A stretch of 64,000 nucleotides of DNA from Symbiodinium kawagutii (Eukaryota; Sar; Dinophyceae; Suessiales; Symbiodiniaceae). Of the stretch, positions 63,567 through 64,000 are shown piece after piece; within the stretch, counting starts at the first letter, position 1; the number at the start of each line of letters is the position of its first letter. The DNA is taken from the NCBI GenBank assembly GCA_009767595.1, contig VSDK01025485.1:369756-433755 (forward strand). Reading direction: 5' to 3'. A program made the translations under genes and the position numbers. Below the pieces are notes generated by a model that saw only the letters and a list, made by a program, of their open reading frames with translations, ran no database searches and had not been told where the DNA came from.

Positions 63567-64000
63567 ATGAGTAATAAATTAGTATATAAAAAAATCTTCA
63601 TTGACTCTAAATATCGGAACAATCAATCAAAGTCAAGTGCCGATTTTTCAATTGAATTAAATGAAAGTCTTGAACTCCCTGATGACACGAGATTATATGT
63701 AACTGATGTTTCAATCCCCGCCGTGTGGAAAACGACAGAGGTAGGCTTTTACGAATATTTGTATGTGATGGTTTTTGACGGTGATACCTTAATCAAAAAT
63801 TTTAGAATTTATTTAGGTAACAAGATATATTTCGCGGAACAGTTATGCTATGATATCAACGAGGGGCTAAACAGTAACACAACAGATTTATCAGCGGGTG
63901 GTATTTTTGTCTATGCTTACTCATCTGCAACAAGAACGGTAGAATATAAAATAAAAGACGGTTTAAGTTATACAATCAAAATTCCAACCGACGCAGAACT
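63567..64000 (+). CDS. viral structural-type protein, 3' partial
   Basis: 144 codons from the ATG at 63567, open to the window end. It reads MSNKLVYKKIFIDSKYRNNQ, then SADFSIELNESLELPDDTRL and YVTDVSIPAVWKTTEVGFYE. The I-D-S-(K/R)-Y-R start and a beta-rich L-P-D-x-T-x-x-Y-V-x-D-V-S-I-P-x-x-W segment are, to my memory, shared by proteins encoded next to PLV capsid genes in dinoflagellates. A minor capsid, penton or spike role is an inference. Confidence 0.65.
   Translation, partial: MSNKLVYKKIFIDSKYRNNQSKSSADFSIELNESLELPDDTRLYVTDVSIPAVWKTTEVGFYEYLYVMVFDGDTLIKNFRIYLGNKIYFAEQLCYDINEGLNSNTTDLSAGGIFVYAYSSATRTVEYKIKDGLSYTIKIPTDAE

Larger units (their letters stand above)
57700..64000. mobile_element. 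integrated polinton-like virus (partial, runs off the window)
   Basis: At about 57700 the base composition switches abruptly to strongly AT-rich, intron-free, gene-dense DNA. Its genes include a double-jelly-roll type capsid protein, a GIY-YIG nuclease with a C-terminal zinc knuckle and a lipase-like protein, a mix typical of PLVs integrated in protist genomes. No DNA polymerase, integrase or packaging ATPase lies in the visible part, so assignment to PLVs rests mainly on the capsid protein. The right end is outside the window. Confidence 0.85.

Overview
The window looks like nuclear DNA of a dinoflagellate, probably of the Suessiales/Symbiodiniaceae type, that carries an integrated polinton-like virus (PLV) at its right end. 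Four things point to this. There is a Ty1/copia RNase H of the diverged kind common in dinoflagellates. There are small CCCH zinc-finger genes of a dinoflagellate type. Very short GC-rich exons sit in long low-complexity introns. Compact palindromic elements with GT...AG ends resemble introners. No tRNA, rRNA, CRISPR or bacterial-style operon was seen in the host part. The species cannot be named from sequence alone.

Layout. 1-1.8 kb: 3' end of a copia element, with a second open reading frame behind the RNase H. 2.3-3.0 kb: decayed coding DNA. 3.4-16.6 kb: widely spaced plus-strand exons. Three of them, in order, resemble parts of an FKBP-type prolyl isomerase, and the exons before them could encode a targeting leader. 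12.5-14 kb and 22.2-25 kb: three copies of a zinc-finger gene unit, the last two in direct tandem. 25-57 kb: many further plus-strand exons of one or more unrecognised genes, including runs of exons with compatible phases (33.0-33.6, 41.4-41.8, 42.0-42.4 and 43.3-43.7 kb). An 11-bp satellite with an assembly gap lies at 39.1-40.85 kb. 57.7-64 kb: sharply AT-rich PLV DNA with a double-jelly-roll major capsid protein, a GIY-YIG nuclease, a lipase-like protein and several small virus-type ORFs, nearly all on the minus strand.

The most striking host pattern is around exons. The DNA before an exon is repetitive C/A-type (CCATCAAC, ACCACTAAT, CAT words). The DNA after it is the complementary T/G-type (TTAATGATGG, TGGTGATT, GAT words). 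A long intron therefore begins and ends in complementary low-complexity arms and could fold back on itself. Three dispersed palindromic element families (called A, B and C here, about 100-125 bp) lie throughout. Several begin or end exactly at predicted splice sites, as expected of introners, and some carry nested insertions with target duplications.

The PLV genes form a leftward block (small ORF, lipase, two small ORFs, capsid, small ORF, GIY-YIG, long low-complexity ORF) and one divergent rightward gene that leaves the window. Two of them, the capsid gene and the GIY-YIG gene, each have a one-base change in an A-run. Either the copy is decaying or the assembly has homopolymer errors. Exon coordinates were read by eye from AG/GT signals, reading frame and phase, without RNA evidence, and should be treated as candidates.
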